Positions 54,401 to 63,027 of a DNA stretch of 64,000 nt are shown piece after piece (the stretch's first letter is position 1; each line of letters begins with the position of its first letter). Source of the DNA: Marseilla massiliensis (GTDB taxonomy: Bacteria; Bacteroidota; Bacteroidia; Bacteroidales; Bacteroidaceae); NCBI RefSeq assembly GCF_016899955.1, contig NZ_JACJJL010000009.1, positions 62,001 through 126,000 of the forward strand, given 5' to 3'. The notes beneath the pieces are model-generated. The model searched no databases. It worked only from the letters and a program-made list of their open reading frames with translations, and was not told the DNA's origin. Both the position numbers and the translations under genes were made by a program.

Positions 54401-56021
54401 GACAAAGAACGGAAAGGGCGAAGTGAGGATGAAGCTGGTGAACAACAGCTATACCGGACCGACCGTCATCAACGCCGGAACGCTCACTGTGACCAATCTC
54501 GCTGACGGCGGAAAGAACAGCTCCATAGGCGCCTCGACGGCCAAACAGGGCAACCTGCAGCTCAACGGCGGCACGCTGAAAGTAGACGCCACCAACATGG
54601 CCACAGACCACATAGTGACCCTGAGCGACACTGCGACCATCAACGTGGCGTCGGCTTCGGGCACCATCTCGCTCAAAGGGCTTGTCATGGGCGACGGTTA
54701 CCTGGTGAAAGACGGTCCGGGACAGCTTAACTTTACATACGAAGGAAGCAACACGTTTGCCGGCCTCATAGTGAGACAGGGCAAGGTTGCCACGGGCGCA
54801 TGGAACGCAACGTTCTGCAAGCCCGGCTCGACAATGGTGCTGGCAGGCGGCACTGTCGACCTGCTCGACGTAAACAATTCAAGCACGAGGCCCGAGTTCA
54901 ACTACAAGGTCACCGTGGTTGAGGGCACCGACAACACCGTCATGGGAACCATTCGCGGCGACATAAACGGCAGCTTCACCGGCAAGGGCAACCTGACCAT
55001 CGTTTCCGACGGTGTGAGGAATGACATTGGGGCCGACTTCTCGAAGTTTGAGGGAACGCTGACTGCACAAGGCGAGAACTTCCGCCTGCAGGACAACGTC
55101 ACCGACATGGGCATGACGAGCCTCGTGCTGGCCGACGGTGCCATCGTGAGACACTACAACGACAACGGCGGCAACAGCCGCGCGGTGAAGACGGTTGTGG
55201 GCTCTTTGGCCTCGAAGGCCACCGACTGCGAGCTGGGCAACGGCATCGACAGCTACGAGGTGGGCCAGAACAACAGCAGCACCAAGTATGCAGGGCGACT
55301 CACTGCCAAGACCATTACCAAGCGGGGAACGGGAACCCTGACCATCAGCGGCACAGAAAGCACTTCCGACCTGGTGGTTGACGAGGGGGCGCTCGACCTT
55401 TATTGCAATCCTTACACCGCCGCGCCGACATCGCTCACCAGCGGTACGATCACTGTAAACGACGGCGCCCGTGTCATTGGCTACGCCGGGGCGGCTGCCA
55501 TGGTGGTAAACAAGGGCGGCGTGATTTCTGCCGGCTACGACGACAGGACGGGCATGATGAAGTCTACGGGAAGCCTCACGCTTGGCGAGGGCAGCACCAT
55601 CGTGGTGCGGCTCGGCCTCAGTTCGGGCTCAAGGAGAACCTATGACTCTTACAAGTTCAACGGTGCTGTGACCCACAATGCCGACACCGTGCTGGTGGTT
55701 GTGCCCGAAGGGCGCATGCTCGCAGCCGGCGACGAGTTTGATGTGTTTGACGGCGAGGGCAAGCAGAGCGGTTCGTTCATCATCAAGACTGTCAGCCCGG
55801 GACAGGACATCACGTGGGACAGCTCCGACTTCCTGTCGGAGGGAGTGCTCCGGGTGGCCACTGCCGACGCTATCGGGGGCGTGGCGGCCGATGCGGCCCG
55901 CGTGGATGTCTACTCTGTCGACGGCATCAAGCTGCGTGGCGGGGTCTGCCGCGACAAGGCACTCGACGGGCTTGCACCCGGCGTATACATCGTCGGCGAC
56001 CGCAAAATGGTGAAGGAGTGA
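51417..56021 (+). CDS. PL11-like rhamnogalacturonan lyase fused to an autotransporter-type beta-helix and a T9SS tail
   Basis: This is a 1534-residue secreted protein. The signal peptide is MRKFYIGLLMAAMLPSCLYAQ. The PL11 propeller spans about residues 22-645 (DNDGDGEFDALLVDRRY, RVADVDGDGIDEQLGGGYAV, GIGHGDRYDVSDIDPDRPGLEV, DITGDWREELVLMKQ). Its N-terminal calcium loops and the GAHYTQFL region deviate from the canonical enzyme at 1354 (here IDAGQGDMVVAYDINCDG). Residues about 700-1450 are Gly/Thr/Asn-rich beta-strand repeats (GNGGLTKNGKGEVRMKL, KRGTGTLTISG) of the autotransporter-associated type. The C-terminal 70 residues (VDVYSVDGIKLRGGV, GLAPGVYIVGDRKMVKE) are a T9SS tail. It has the same overall plan as the protein at 13084-17661 and sits behind a candidate HTCS operator. 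Confidence 0.88.
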   Translation: MRKFYIGLLMAAMLPSCLYAQRIQQKLGRSVVAVAGSDNVLVTWRKLAQEPENCTYNLYMRKQGSSDYTKVNAEPIVNTNYQATVSTIPYGTELAVTMVSPDGTEGDKSSPFLFQSHAYNNVFMDIDFEAAVLNPNNYEFKYAWPMDNDGDGEFDALLVDRRYCGLAGQADPGTTTTSHKLQAYTFDGRCLWTVDMGPNVDIDAGQGDMVVAYDINCDGRTEVIVKSSDGTRFWNKAAETWGSYVGGSQDADTDADGIVDYTKQGKRNPPYYVSIIDGATGEEIVHSELNYSAVTDGADSYGRDNRADYYDDNNGLEYAFLGGSFSICYFDGIHPSLAVQCMNRRKSDGHHYYMCEWTFDWTGGKPQNWHHAYTWPMRSANPPAAEFHQLRVADVDGDGIDEQLGGGYAVNSVKGLVMSPGIGHGDRYDVSDIDPDRPGLEVYAIQQTNLMGQLLYDAATGEHIKEWYLPTIGDVGRGRCIDVDPAHKGYEVFSTMGNLYDCKGNVIKEGETAYPVEAVWWDGDLQRELIASSGGSGRGTNVHVAKYDGSRLIQFSRESDWAVHAGGAVRPAFMGDITGDWREELVLMKQDDKTSTGLIAYSTNIPTDYSFYTLQEDPHYRLDCTTRGYYQMPCTGFYLGGDMPYPPLPPVMVTDLRWQGGGTWGASGSGFTSFDMTAAQDYADGKSVVFDLSGQNGQPIQVNSTLKPSAVYIMNPKGHDYAFNGTGSLAGDMELWKAQQGTATIDINLDFTGRTIISEGTLCINGTVAGPVELRAKGTLAGVARLNGDISFEKALNYEGCRIMPGNDADKFGTMTFGKSLTLPGDVYIELNASAAQMGHVKVDGDLTLEGTNTFTINAAEGQIAVGSYVLAECSGKLTADPDSIAMRGLDGVNCDVTVEGNRLVLTVNESRAPMKDVVWTGNESDKWDYKADNFVAGGAATPFVTNDAVVFNDESANRNVAVADNMVTDGVTFDFDNGTYTLSGEGAISGNGGLTKNGKGEVRMKLVNNSYTGPTVINAGTLTVTNLADGGKNSSIGASTAKQGNLQLNGGTLKVDATNMATDHIVTLSDTATINVASASGTISLKGLVMGDGYLVKDGPGQLNFTYEGSNTFAGLIVRQGKVATGAWNATFCKPGSTMVLAGGTVDLLDVNNSSTRPEFNYKVTVVEGTDNTVMGTIRGDINGSFTGKGNLTIVSDGVRNDIGADFSKFEGTLTAQGENFRLQDNVTDMGMTSLVLADGAIVRHYNDNGGNSRAVKTVVGSLASKATDCELGNGIDSYEVGQNNSSTKYAGRLTAKTITKRGTGTLTISGTESTSDLVVDEGALDLYCNPYTAAPTSLTSGTITVNDGARVIGYAGAAAMVVNKGGVISAGYDDRTGMMKSTGSLTLGEGSTIVVRLGLSSGSRRTYDSYKFNGAVTHNADTVLVVVPEGRMLAAGDEFDVFDGEGKQSGSFIIKTVSPGQDITWDSSDFLSEGVLRVATADAIGGVAADAARVDVYSVDGIKLRGGVCRDKALDGLAPGVYIVGDRKMVKE

Positions 56022-56037
56022 CCTTAAGGCAACATGT

Positions 56038-56070
56038 AAAGGGCGCGCGCAGCGGTGTGCGCGCCCTTTT
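56038..56070 (+). terminator. Intrinsic terminator after the third PL11 gene
   Basis: An 11-bp GC-rich stem (arms about 56038-56048 and 56059-56069) ends in TTTT, 17 bases after the stop. Some readthrough into the esterase gene at 56107 is possible because no separate promoter is visible between them. Confidence 0.85.
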
Positions 56071-56106
56071 ATTATAGTAACATAACCAATCAAAGTTAAT
56101 GTCATC

Positions 56107-58119
56107 ATGAGCATAATGAATAAAATTGCCAAGTCATTGGCGGCGGTGGCGCTGTCGGCCTGTGCTGTTTGCGCCACGGCCCAGGAGCCGGCTTCTGTGT
56201 TCATAACGGCGGGGCAGTCGAACGCCGACGGCCGCGAGTATGTCAACAAGTTGCCATATTACCTCAAGGGAGGGTACAAATACCTTAGATACACCAACGT
56301 CACGTCGTCGGGCGACGGTACGTTCCACGAGTTCAAGTTCGACAAGCGGTTTGCTTTTTGCGACATTACCAACTACTTCATCGAGCAGTCTTTGCAGACA
56401 GAATTCTACGCAATAAAGTGCGCTTACGGCGGAACGGCCATCGACACGGCTGCCACTTACAGCCATTTGCCCGTTTGGTGCGCCGACGAAGGGTGGATAG
56501 GGCGCAACAATGCCTACAGAGGCGACATCAACAAGGGCAAGTCGCTCACCAAGTCGCTTACCGAAGGCTTTGCCGCCTGCGCCGACGTCACGCTGTCGAA
56601 GTTGCCCCAGGGCTATGACGTGAAGGCCATCATGTGGCACCAGGGAGAAAGCGACCGCAATCAGGCCGGCCACTATTACAAGAACTTCAAGGACATGATA
56701 AACTACATGAGGGCGGCGGTGTACGCCAAGACCGGGCGCGAGAAAGACAAGACGCTGCCGTTCATCTTCGGCACCGTGCCGCATGCCAGCAAGCAGTACA
56801 GCCGCGGCGTCGAGGAGGCACAGTTGCGGGTGGCTGCCGAGTTGCCCAATGTCTACTGCATCGACATGAGCGACGCTGGGCTGAGGTCGGACGCCCTGCA
56901 CTTCGACTCGGCCTGGACCGAGTATCTGGGCAAGCAGATGTACAACAAGCTCGTAGAGCTGAGGCTTGTCGACGGCGACATGGTTGAGGCCGAGAAACCC
57001 CACAAGCCGGGTGCAAGCGACACGCTGCAGGTAGAGGCCGAGCGCCGCTGGGACTTCACCGAGGCGTGGGCTCCCGAGGCCGAAGAGAGGCTCAAGGCCG
57101 ACAAGGCGTGGCCCATGTTCCAGAAGCTGGGCTACCGCTATTCGTCGGCAATGCCCGAAAACCGTGAACTGGCGGCCTCAGACGGCTACGTGTTTCCGGC
57201 CACCAAGGGGCTGTTCTTTAAGTGCAGCACGGGCAACCGCATCATTGTCAACCCCGGAAACCACATCTGTCTTTACGGCGACAACCTGTACCTGACAGTG
57301 CCTAAGGTAAGTCCGGGGCAGACGGTGACCATCGTCACCGAGTCGGCCAAGGGCGAACGGGGCATCACCACCGACAATGCCGACTTGGTGGAGCTGGTCC
57401 GCGGTGGCGGCAAGGCCACGGGAAAGGTGGTCAACGAGTGGCGCGTGAAGGAGTCGCTGACAGGGCCTGTCGACCTCGTTTTCCACTCAGACGGAGGCGC
57501 AATCTATGTCTACAGCATACAGGTGGCTTCACCCTACGTCCAGATATTGGTTGGGGCCGACGGCAAGGTGACCTTCAGCAGCGACAAGGCATGCGACGTC
57601 AGGCCTTGTGCCGGCATGATAAAGGCATACGTGGCCACCGACTATGACGCCTCGTCCGACGTGCTGACGCTGCAGCAGGTGGACACAATACCGGCAAATA
57701 CGGGCGTTGTGGTGATTGGCGAGGAGTGTCTCGTGGGGGCGCCGCAGGTGAAGTCGGCCCCGGCCGTTGCTCGCAACCTGCTTGTTCCGGTGGTTGGTGA
57801 GTCCGCTGTAGGCCCCACCGAGACTGTTGGTGGCGTTGATTGTTGCAACTATGTGCTTCAGTCTGTCGGCGGTTCGGTAGACTTCCACAAGCTCAAGGCG
57901 CCCATCCTGTTGTCGGGTCAGGCCTACTTGCGGCTGCCGGCAACCGAGGCTGCAGGTGCCGAGGTGGTCAGGCCGGTGGTAGACACGGGCTCGGGCATCG
58001 GGCTGGTCAGTGCCGGCGGCATGGCCCGCGGGATGTGGTACACCATCGACGGAGTGGCGGTGGAGCGCCCGTCGCGAGGGCTCTATGTGTGCGACGGGCG
58101 CAAGTATCTGTTCAAATAG
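56107..58119 (+). CDS. SASA/CE6-like carbohydrate acetylesterase with T9SS-like tail
   Basis: This 670-residue secreted protein can start at ATG 56107 or ATG 56116; the latter directly begins the signal peptide MNKIAKSLAAVALSACAVCA. The sialate-O-acetylesterase (SASA, DUF303) domain at about 27-285 has the nucleophile motif FITAGQSNADGREY, KCAYGGTAID, WHQGESDRNQ and the Asp/His motif SDALHFDSAW. About residues 310-480 are a beta-rich, binding-type region (VVNEWRVKESLTGPVDLVFHS). The C-terminus (MWYTIDGVAVERPSRGLYV to YLFK) resembles a T9SS tail. It probably removes acetyl groups from pectic oligosaccharides. It lies 85 bases after the third lyase and faces the HTCS gene. Confidence 0.85.
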   Translation: MSIMNKIAKSLAAVALSACAVCATAQEPASVFITAGQSNADGREYVNKLPYYLKGGYKYLRYTNVTSSGDGTFHEFKFDKRFAFCDITNYFIEQSLQTEFYAIKCAYGGTAIDTAATYSHLPVWCADEGWIGRNNAYRGDINKGKSLTKSLTEGFAACADVTLSKLPQGYDVKAIMWHQGESDRNQAGHYYKNFKDMINYMRAAVYAKTGREKDKTLPFIFGTVPHASKQYSRGVEEAQLRVAAELPNVYCIDMSDAGLRSDALHFDSAWTEYLGKQMYNKLVELRLVDGDMVEAEKPHKPGASDTLQVEAERRWDFTEAWAPEAEERLKADKAWPMFQKLGYRYSSAMPENRELAASDGYVFPATKGLFFKCSTGNRIIVNPGNHICLYGDNLYLTVPKVSPGQTVTIVTESAKGERGITTDNADLVELVRGGGKATGKVVNEWRVKESLTGPVDLVFHSDGGAIYVYSIQVASPYVQILVGADGKVTFSSDKACDVRPCAGMIKAYVATDYDASSDVLTLQQVDTIPANTGVVVIGEECLVGAPQVKSAPAVARNLLVPVVGESAVGPTETVGGVDCCNYVLQSVGGSVDFHKLKAPILLSGQAYLRLPATEAAGAEVVRPVVDTGSGIGLVSAGGMARGMWYTIDGVAVERPSRGLYVCDGRKYLFK

Positions 58120-58464
58120 GCCCCCCGCGCGCTCCTGCATTATATATTATAAAAGTTTACATCATGCTTGATGCCAGTCATAAAGAGCCATTCGGACGTT
58201 CAAAACGGCCTCTTTTGCATTGCGGCAAGGCCCGTTTCGGAAAGCGAAACGGGCCTTGCTGCATGTTGATATGTGTGGTTCTGGAATGTCTTGGCTGTCA
58301 GATGGTTACACGGTAGGGCCGGAAACCGGGCCCTGGATGAAATATCTTGACATGCGATGGCCTGCAGGCCGCGGCCTTGTGGCGTGAGTGGCAGGTGGCC
58401 ACGGGGCTGTGTGGGCTATGCCGCGGGGGTGGGGCGGCGCAGCGCCAGCGCCGGCCTTGCGGCG
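58120..58464. other. Convergent gap between the SASA esterase and the HTCS
   Basis: No gene is visible. The gap holds a copy of the 22-bp repeat family; no T-rich terminator for either flanking gene is obvious. Confidence 0.5.
58208..58275. repeat. 22-bp-period repeat copy with perfect 15-bp hairpin
   Basis: Units start at 58208, 58230 and 58253 (22 and 23 bp apart). Arms 58225-58239 and 58245-58259 form a perfect 15-bp stem with a 5-base loop. It could act as a two-way transcription block between the convergent genes. Confidence 0.7.
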
Positions 58465-61400
58465 TCATGGCTTGCCCTTGCCATACTGCTTCGGGCTCAC
58501 CCCGTACTTGGCCTTGAAGCATTTGTTGAAGTACGAAGCGTCTATTATGCCCACCTTGTAGCTTACTTCGGTCACGTTGAGCCGCCCCTCGAGCAGCAGT
58601 TCGGCGGCAAGCTCCATGCGCTTGTTCAGCAAATACTTGTTGGGAGATACGCCGGTGAGCTCTTTCACCTTCTTGAAGAACTTTGAGCGGCCTATGTACA
58701 GCATCTCGGCAAGGGCCGTCACGGTGAAGTCGGGCGCGCTGATGTTCTGCAAAATCAGTGCATCCATCCTGTCGATAAACTTCTTGTCGGCAGGCGACAT
58801 GATAAGCCTGATTTCGTCTGCCTGGGCGACAGGCGTGTCGCAATGGCCGTTGTCTTGCGTCGCCCGCCTTTTGGCCTTCTGCGCATTCTTTATCAGTTGG
58901 GCCGCGCGGCCGGTGAGGAGGCGGAAGTTGCAGGGCTTCACCATGTAGTCGTCGGCCCCGGCGTTGTAGCTCTTCAGCTTGTGGGCGTCGTCGTCGAGGG
59001 CCGTAAGCATGATCACGGGGATGTCGGCCGTCTCGATGTTTGTCTTCAGATGCTTCACAATGTCGTATCCGCTGATGTCGGGCAGCATCACGTCGCAGAT
59101 TACAAGTGCCGGTTTGCGTGCCGCCACCCCGTCGAGCCCGGCCTCGCCGGTGGCGTAGCTGTCGATGTGGAAGTAAACGCCCATCTCGCTTTCCGTCTGC
59201 TGTCGCATGTCGGGGTCGTCTTCGATGACGGCAATGGTCACATCGTTGAACGCCTTGGGCACCAGTTCTTTGATAATCTGCTCACATTTGTCGTTCTTCT
59301 TCTCCGTGCCCGTTGTGGTGGTGTCTATGGCCTTGCGCCTGTCGCCGTCGGTGTAGGCGTCGCCGGTGGCAGGCAGGCTGATGGTGAACACCGAGCCCCC
59401 GCCGTTGGCCCCCGGGCTGTATGTCAGCGTGCCTTTGTGCAGCAGGGCCATCTGGTAGGCGTTGTACAGGCCTATGCCCATGCCCCCCTGCGACGCGTAG
59501 CCTCCCATGAACGGCTTGAACATGAGCTGCCTGCGCTCGGCGGATATGCCCGGGCCGCTGTCTTCGACCACTATCTCGAGGCTGTTGCCGGCCAGCCTCA
59601 CCGAAAGGGATATGGCACCCCGCTCGGGCGTATACTTCACGGCGTTGCTCAGCAGGTTGTATACCATGGCCTCGACCATCTGCCTGTCGAACTCCATCTC
59701 GTGGCTCTTGGCAAACGGAGTGAACGTTATTTGCTGCCGCTTCTGGTGGGCCAGGCTCCAGAAGTCTTGGTAAATGTCTCTCACAAAGGCAATGATGTCG
59801 GCCCGTTCAACGCTAAGCCGCATGTTGCCGGTGTTTACCTTGCGGAATTCCATGAGCTGGTTTACCAGCTTCAGCAACCGTTTTGTGCCCCGGCGGGCCG
59901 TTTGCAGCGCCGCCTTCGAGGGCGGTCGGTCGCTGTGGTCGGCCAGCTTGTCGACCGCTCCCTGTATTATGGCGAGCGGAGTGCGGAACTCGTGGGTGAC
60001 GTTGGTAAAGAAGTTGAGCCTGAACTCGGCCATCTGCTTTTCCAGTTTCATCCGTTGGTGCAGCCGCAGCTTCTCTCTCGCGTTGTTGTAGACGTAGAGC
60101 CCGAAGGCCGCGGCCACCATGAGGTAAATCACCCATGCCCACCATGTGTTGTACCACGGCTGGTGCACCACGATGGCCAGCTGCGTCTCTTCGCTCCACA
60201 CGTTGTCGCTCAGCGACCGGAGGTGGAAGATGTATGTTCCCGGGGGCAGGTTGGTGTATTCCACGTGGTTGACGCTTGTCATCTGCCGCCATCCCTTGTC
60301 GGCGCCCTCGAGGTAGAACTGGTAGAGCGACGACTCGATGTTTGAATACTCAAAGTTTGAGAACGACAGCTTGACGGTGTTCTCGTTGTGCCTGAGCGAC
60401 ACCCTGTCGACGTGGCCCGGAGCCCGCTCAAACCTGCCGCTGTCACTTGCCGACACGCCGTTTATCTCGATGTCGGTGATGTAGACGTGGGTGCTGTCGG
60501 CCCGGTTCGCCTTGGTGGCAAGCCGCGGGCTGACTATGGTAAGCCCGTATTGAGTGCCGAAGAGCAGCCGTCCGTCGCCCATGAGCATGGCGCTGCCCTC
60601 AGAGTAGATGTTGCGCTGCGGCATCTTGCCAAACTGAAAGGTCTTTACCTTCATGTCATGGTCGTATATCAGCGACAGGCCGCTTTCGGTTGCAACCCAT
60701 ATATTGCCGTCGTTGTCTTCCAGTATAGAGCAAATGCTGTTGTTGGCCAAGCCTTCCCTGTCGGTAAGAATCTTGAGGTCGAAGCAGGCCGGGCCCTTGC
60801 CGAATGTGCATCTCACCACGCCGCAGCCCTTGCCGCCTGCCCACAGGTGGCCGTCGGAGGTGTATTCCAGGCATCTGACCTCGTCGAACGGGAAACTGCC
60901 GTCTTTTGTGTTGAAGCACTTGAAGTCGTCGTTGGTCAGGTCTTTCTTGTTGGTGTCGGCCACATACAGGCCGTTGTTCGAGGCCACCCATATCCTTCCC
61001 ATGGCGTCGATTTCAATCTGGTGGAGCCTGCTCTCGTTGGTGCTGCGGTCGAGCAGGCGCCTGAACGACAGACGCCCGCCGTTGTCTGTCTGCGCCATGA
61101 GCAGTCCGTCTTCATACGTTGCTATCCATACGCGCCCATGCTTGTCTTCCTTCAAGTCGTAAAGGTCGTTGCTCGGGCAGTGCATCCGCCTGTCGCCCTT
61201 GTTGTAGCCGGTGCCGTCCACGTAGAGCCCGTCGCCCCGTGTGGCCATCCATTCCCTGCCCCTGCTGTCTGTGATGTACGAGTATGCGCAGGCCTTTGTC
61301 TCGTAGAGCAGCGTGGCTTGCCCCCTTCCGGCGTCGAGGGCGTATATCTTGTTGTCGCGCGTGCTGAATATGGTCTTGCCGTCGCTGCGCTTCGCAATCA

Positions 61401-62721
61401 TCTTCACGTTGTTGGCCCAGTCGCCTTTGTGTCCCTTCGCCGGCAGCACGAAGTCGGCTATCGACTGGTCGGCCACCGATATGCAAGCCACTCCCATCAT
61501 GTCTTGCGCCACCCACAGCGTTCCGTCTCGGTCGATGAACATCGTCGTGAGGAAGTTGCTGTCTATAACGGGTTGCGGGTCGTTGGCCGAGTAATGCCGC
61601 AACGCGCCGCTCCGGTGGTCGTAGACGAAGAGTCCGTTGCCGAATGTGGCGATGTAGAAAAGCCCGTGGGGGCCGCGCCTCACCGTGTAGCGGCGCATGC
61701 GGTCGGTTGTGAACTTCACGTCGGGCAGCAGCTTGAGCGTCTTTACCTCGCCCTCGGGGGTGAACACCCATAGCGTTCCGCTGCTGTTCGACTCAAAGTG
61801 GTAGCCGTCTGCCGTGTCGAGGAGCAGTCCGTTGGGCACCTGTACGCCGTCGGGCTTGGTGGTGACGCCCGTGTTCAGGTCGACCTGGTAAGTGTCTTTG
61901 CAGAACAGCATCCATCGCCCTCTCCACACGAAGTTGCTCTTTATGGCGTTGACATTGCCCACGGCAGATGGTATCTTGAAGCTTTTCGTCTTCTTGCCGT
62001 CGGGCGAATATATCTCGACGGTGTTGCTTTCGGTTAGGCAAACAATGTCGCCACGGTATGTGTTGGCTTCCTTGTAGCGCTGCCCTTTGGCTATCGTCGT
62101 GAGCCGGCCTTGCCTGTCTATGCGCAGCAGTCCGTTGTCGGTGGCTGCCCATACGTTTCCTTTGCCGTCGGCAACCATGCGTGGTATGTGGCTCCCGGGC
62201 AGCCTGCCGTTCTGCACGGTGTAGTCGGTGCACTTGAAATTGCCGTCCTGGCAGCTCACGTGGCGTATGCCCGAGCGGTCGTCATACATCCAAAGTTCGC
62301 TCCCGTTTTTTATGAATCGCCGGTAGGTGCGGTTCTCGTCGCCCCGCCGGGTGTAGTCTACGAATCGTCCGGCGGTCAGGTCGTAGCACGCGAAAGTGAG
62401 CGTAGCGGTGTGAATCCATAGCAGCCTGTTGCTTGAGTCGCAGTGTATGTTGCCTATGTTGGCGTCGATGTTGCGGTTCTTGTCGCTGCTGAGCGACAGA
62501 TAGTTGACAAACGAGTAGCCGTCGTAACGGCACAGCCCGTAGGCCGCCCCCATCCATATGAAGCCGTCGTTGTCTTGCGCCATGTCGTAGACGGTGTTGC
62601 TCGAGAGCCCGTTTGCGGTTGATATCCTCTTGCCGGTGAGCACCATCTGGTCGATGGACACTGCCCGGCAGACTATTGCAGAGATGGCGAATATGGTTAG
62701 TAAGAACGTCTTTTTAAGCAT
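58465..62721 (-). CDS. Hybrid two-component system sensor/regulator (HTCS)
   Basis: This 1418-residue inner-membrane protein senses glycan fragments in the periplasm and activates PUL genes. The minus-strand ATG at 62721 begins the signal sequence MLKKTFLLTIFAISAIVCRA; an upstream ATG at 62745 only adds eight residues. Domains in order: two-component-regulator propeller repeats (about 25-770, e.g. GLSSNTVYDMAQDNDGFIWMG), Y_Y_Y domain (about 780-840), membrane segment (about 855-875), HisKA with phospho-acceptor His in VTHEFRTPL (about 909), HATPase with EDSGPGIS (about 1053), receiver with phospho-acceptor Asp in VICDVMLPDIS (about 1209) and Lys in DDYMVKPC, and an AraC-type DNA-binding domain (about 1315-1415). 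It is the only regulator in the window and the likely ligand of the paired GKACG operators. Confidence 0.96.
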   Translation of the reverse strand: MLKKTFLLTIFAISAIVCRAVSIDQMVLTGKRISTANGLSSNTVYDMAQDNDGFIWMGAAYGLCRYDGYSFVNYLSLSSDKNRNIDANIGNIHCDSSNRLLWIHTATLTFACYDLTAGRFVDYTRRGDENRTYRRFIKNGSELWMYDDRSGIRHVSCQDGNFKCTDYTVQNGRLPGSHIPRMVADGKGNVWAATDNGLLRIDRQGRLTTIAKGQRYKEANTYRGDIVCLTESNTVEIYSPDGKKTKSFKIPSAVGNVNAIKSNFVWRGRWMLFCKDTYQVDLNTGVTTKPDGVQVPNGLLLDTADGYHFESNSSGTLWVFTPEGEVKTLKLLPDVKFTTDRMRRYTVRRGPHGLFYIATFGNGLFVYDHRSGALRHYSANDPQPVIDSNFLTTMFIDRDGTLWVAQDMMGVACISVADQSIADFVLPAKGHKGDWANNVKMIAKRSDGKTIFSTRDNKIYALDAGRGQATLLYETKACAYSYITDSRGREWMATRGDGLYVDGTGYNKGDRRMHCPSNDLYDLKEDKHGRVWIATYEDGLLMAQTDNGGRLSFRRLLDRSTNESRLHQIEIDAMGRIWVASNNGLYVADTNKKDLTNDDFKCFNTKDGSFPFDEVRCLEYTSDGHLWAGGKGCGVVRCTFGKGPACFDLKILTDREGLANNSICSILEDNDGNIWVATESGLSLIYDHDMKVKTFQFGKMPQRNIYSEGSAMLMGDGRLLFGTQYGLTIVSPRLATKANRADSTHVYITDIEINGVSASDSGRFERAPGHVDRVSLRHNENTVKLSFSNFEYSNIESSLYQFYLEGADKGWRQMTSVNHVEYTNLPPGTYIFHLRSLSDNVWSEETQLAIVVHQPWYNTWWAWVIYLMVAAAFGLYVYNNAREKLRLHQRMKLEKQMAEFRLNFFTNVTHEFRTPLAIIQGAVDKLADHSDRPPSKAALQTARRGTKRLLKLVNQLMEFRKVNTGNMRLSVERADIIAFVRDIYQDFWSLAHQKRQQITFTPFAKSHEMEFDRQMVEAMVYNLLSNAVKYTPERGAISLSVRLAGNSLEIVVEDSGPGISAERRQLMFKPFMGGYASQGGMGIGLYNAYQMALLHKGTLTYSPGANGGGSVFTISLPATGDAYTDGDRRKAIDTTTTGTEKKNDKCEQIIKELVPKAFNDVTIAVIEDDPDMRQQTESEMGVYFHIDSYATGEAGLDGVAARKPALVICDVMLPDISGYDIVKHLKTNIETADIPVIMLTALDDDAHKLKSYNAGADDYMVKPCNFRLLTGRAAQLIKNAQKAKRRATQDNGHCDTPVAQADEIRLIMSPADKKFIDRMDALILQNISAPDFTVTALAEMLYIGRSKFFKKVKELTGVSPNKYLLNKRMELAAELLLEGRLNVTEVSYKVGIIDASYFNKCFKAKYGVSPKQYGKGKP

Positions 62722-63027
62722 TGTTTCTGATTGGTTGGCAAACAACAGTATTGGTAGCCGCCCGTGCCGGAGCTGTCGCTGCCCTGCGGCATGCGGGCTT
62801 TCTTTATTTGCAAAGGTACGAAAAAAAACAAGATAAGGGCCGTGAAATATATAAAATAGGCCTGTTGGCGCCTAAAAAAGCCACCCCGCCCCATACCTCG
62901 GCCGCCTTTGTGCCGGGGCCATGGGCCTGGCGGCACAGTGAGGAGGCATAATGGTATGAGGCAGGGTGGACATGTGCGGGTGCGGCCCGCGGCCTTGCCG
63001 GTCCGGTCAGTTGCACGTCATGACGGC
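62722..63027. other. Gap between the HTCS and the edge PL11 gene
   Basis: No gene is seen. On the minus strand TACCTTTG at 62811-62818 is a possible -7 box for the HTCS gene, about 90 bases upstream of its start. Confidence 0.5.

Noticed and set aside
62816..62821. GTACGA near the HTCS start as autoregulatory site
   Set aside because: It overlaps the -7 box, has no partner 20 bp away and is in the wrong place relative to the promoter.
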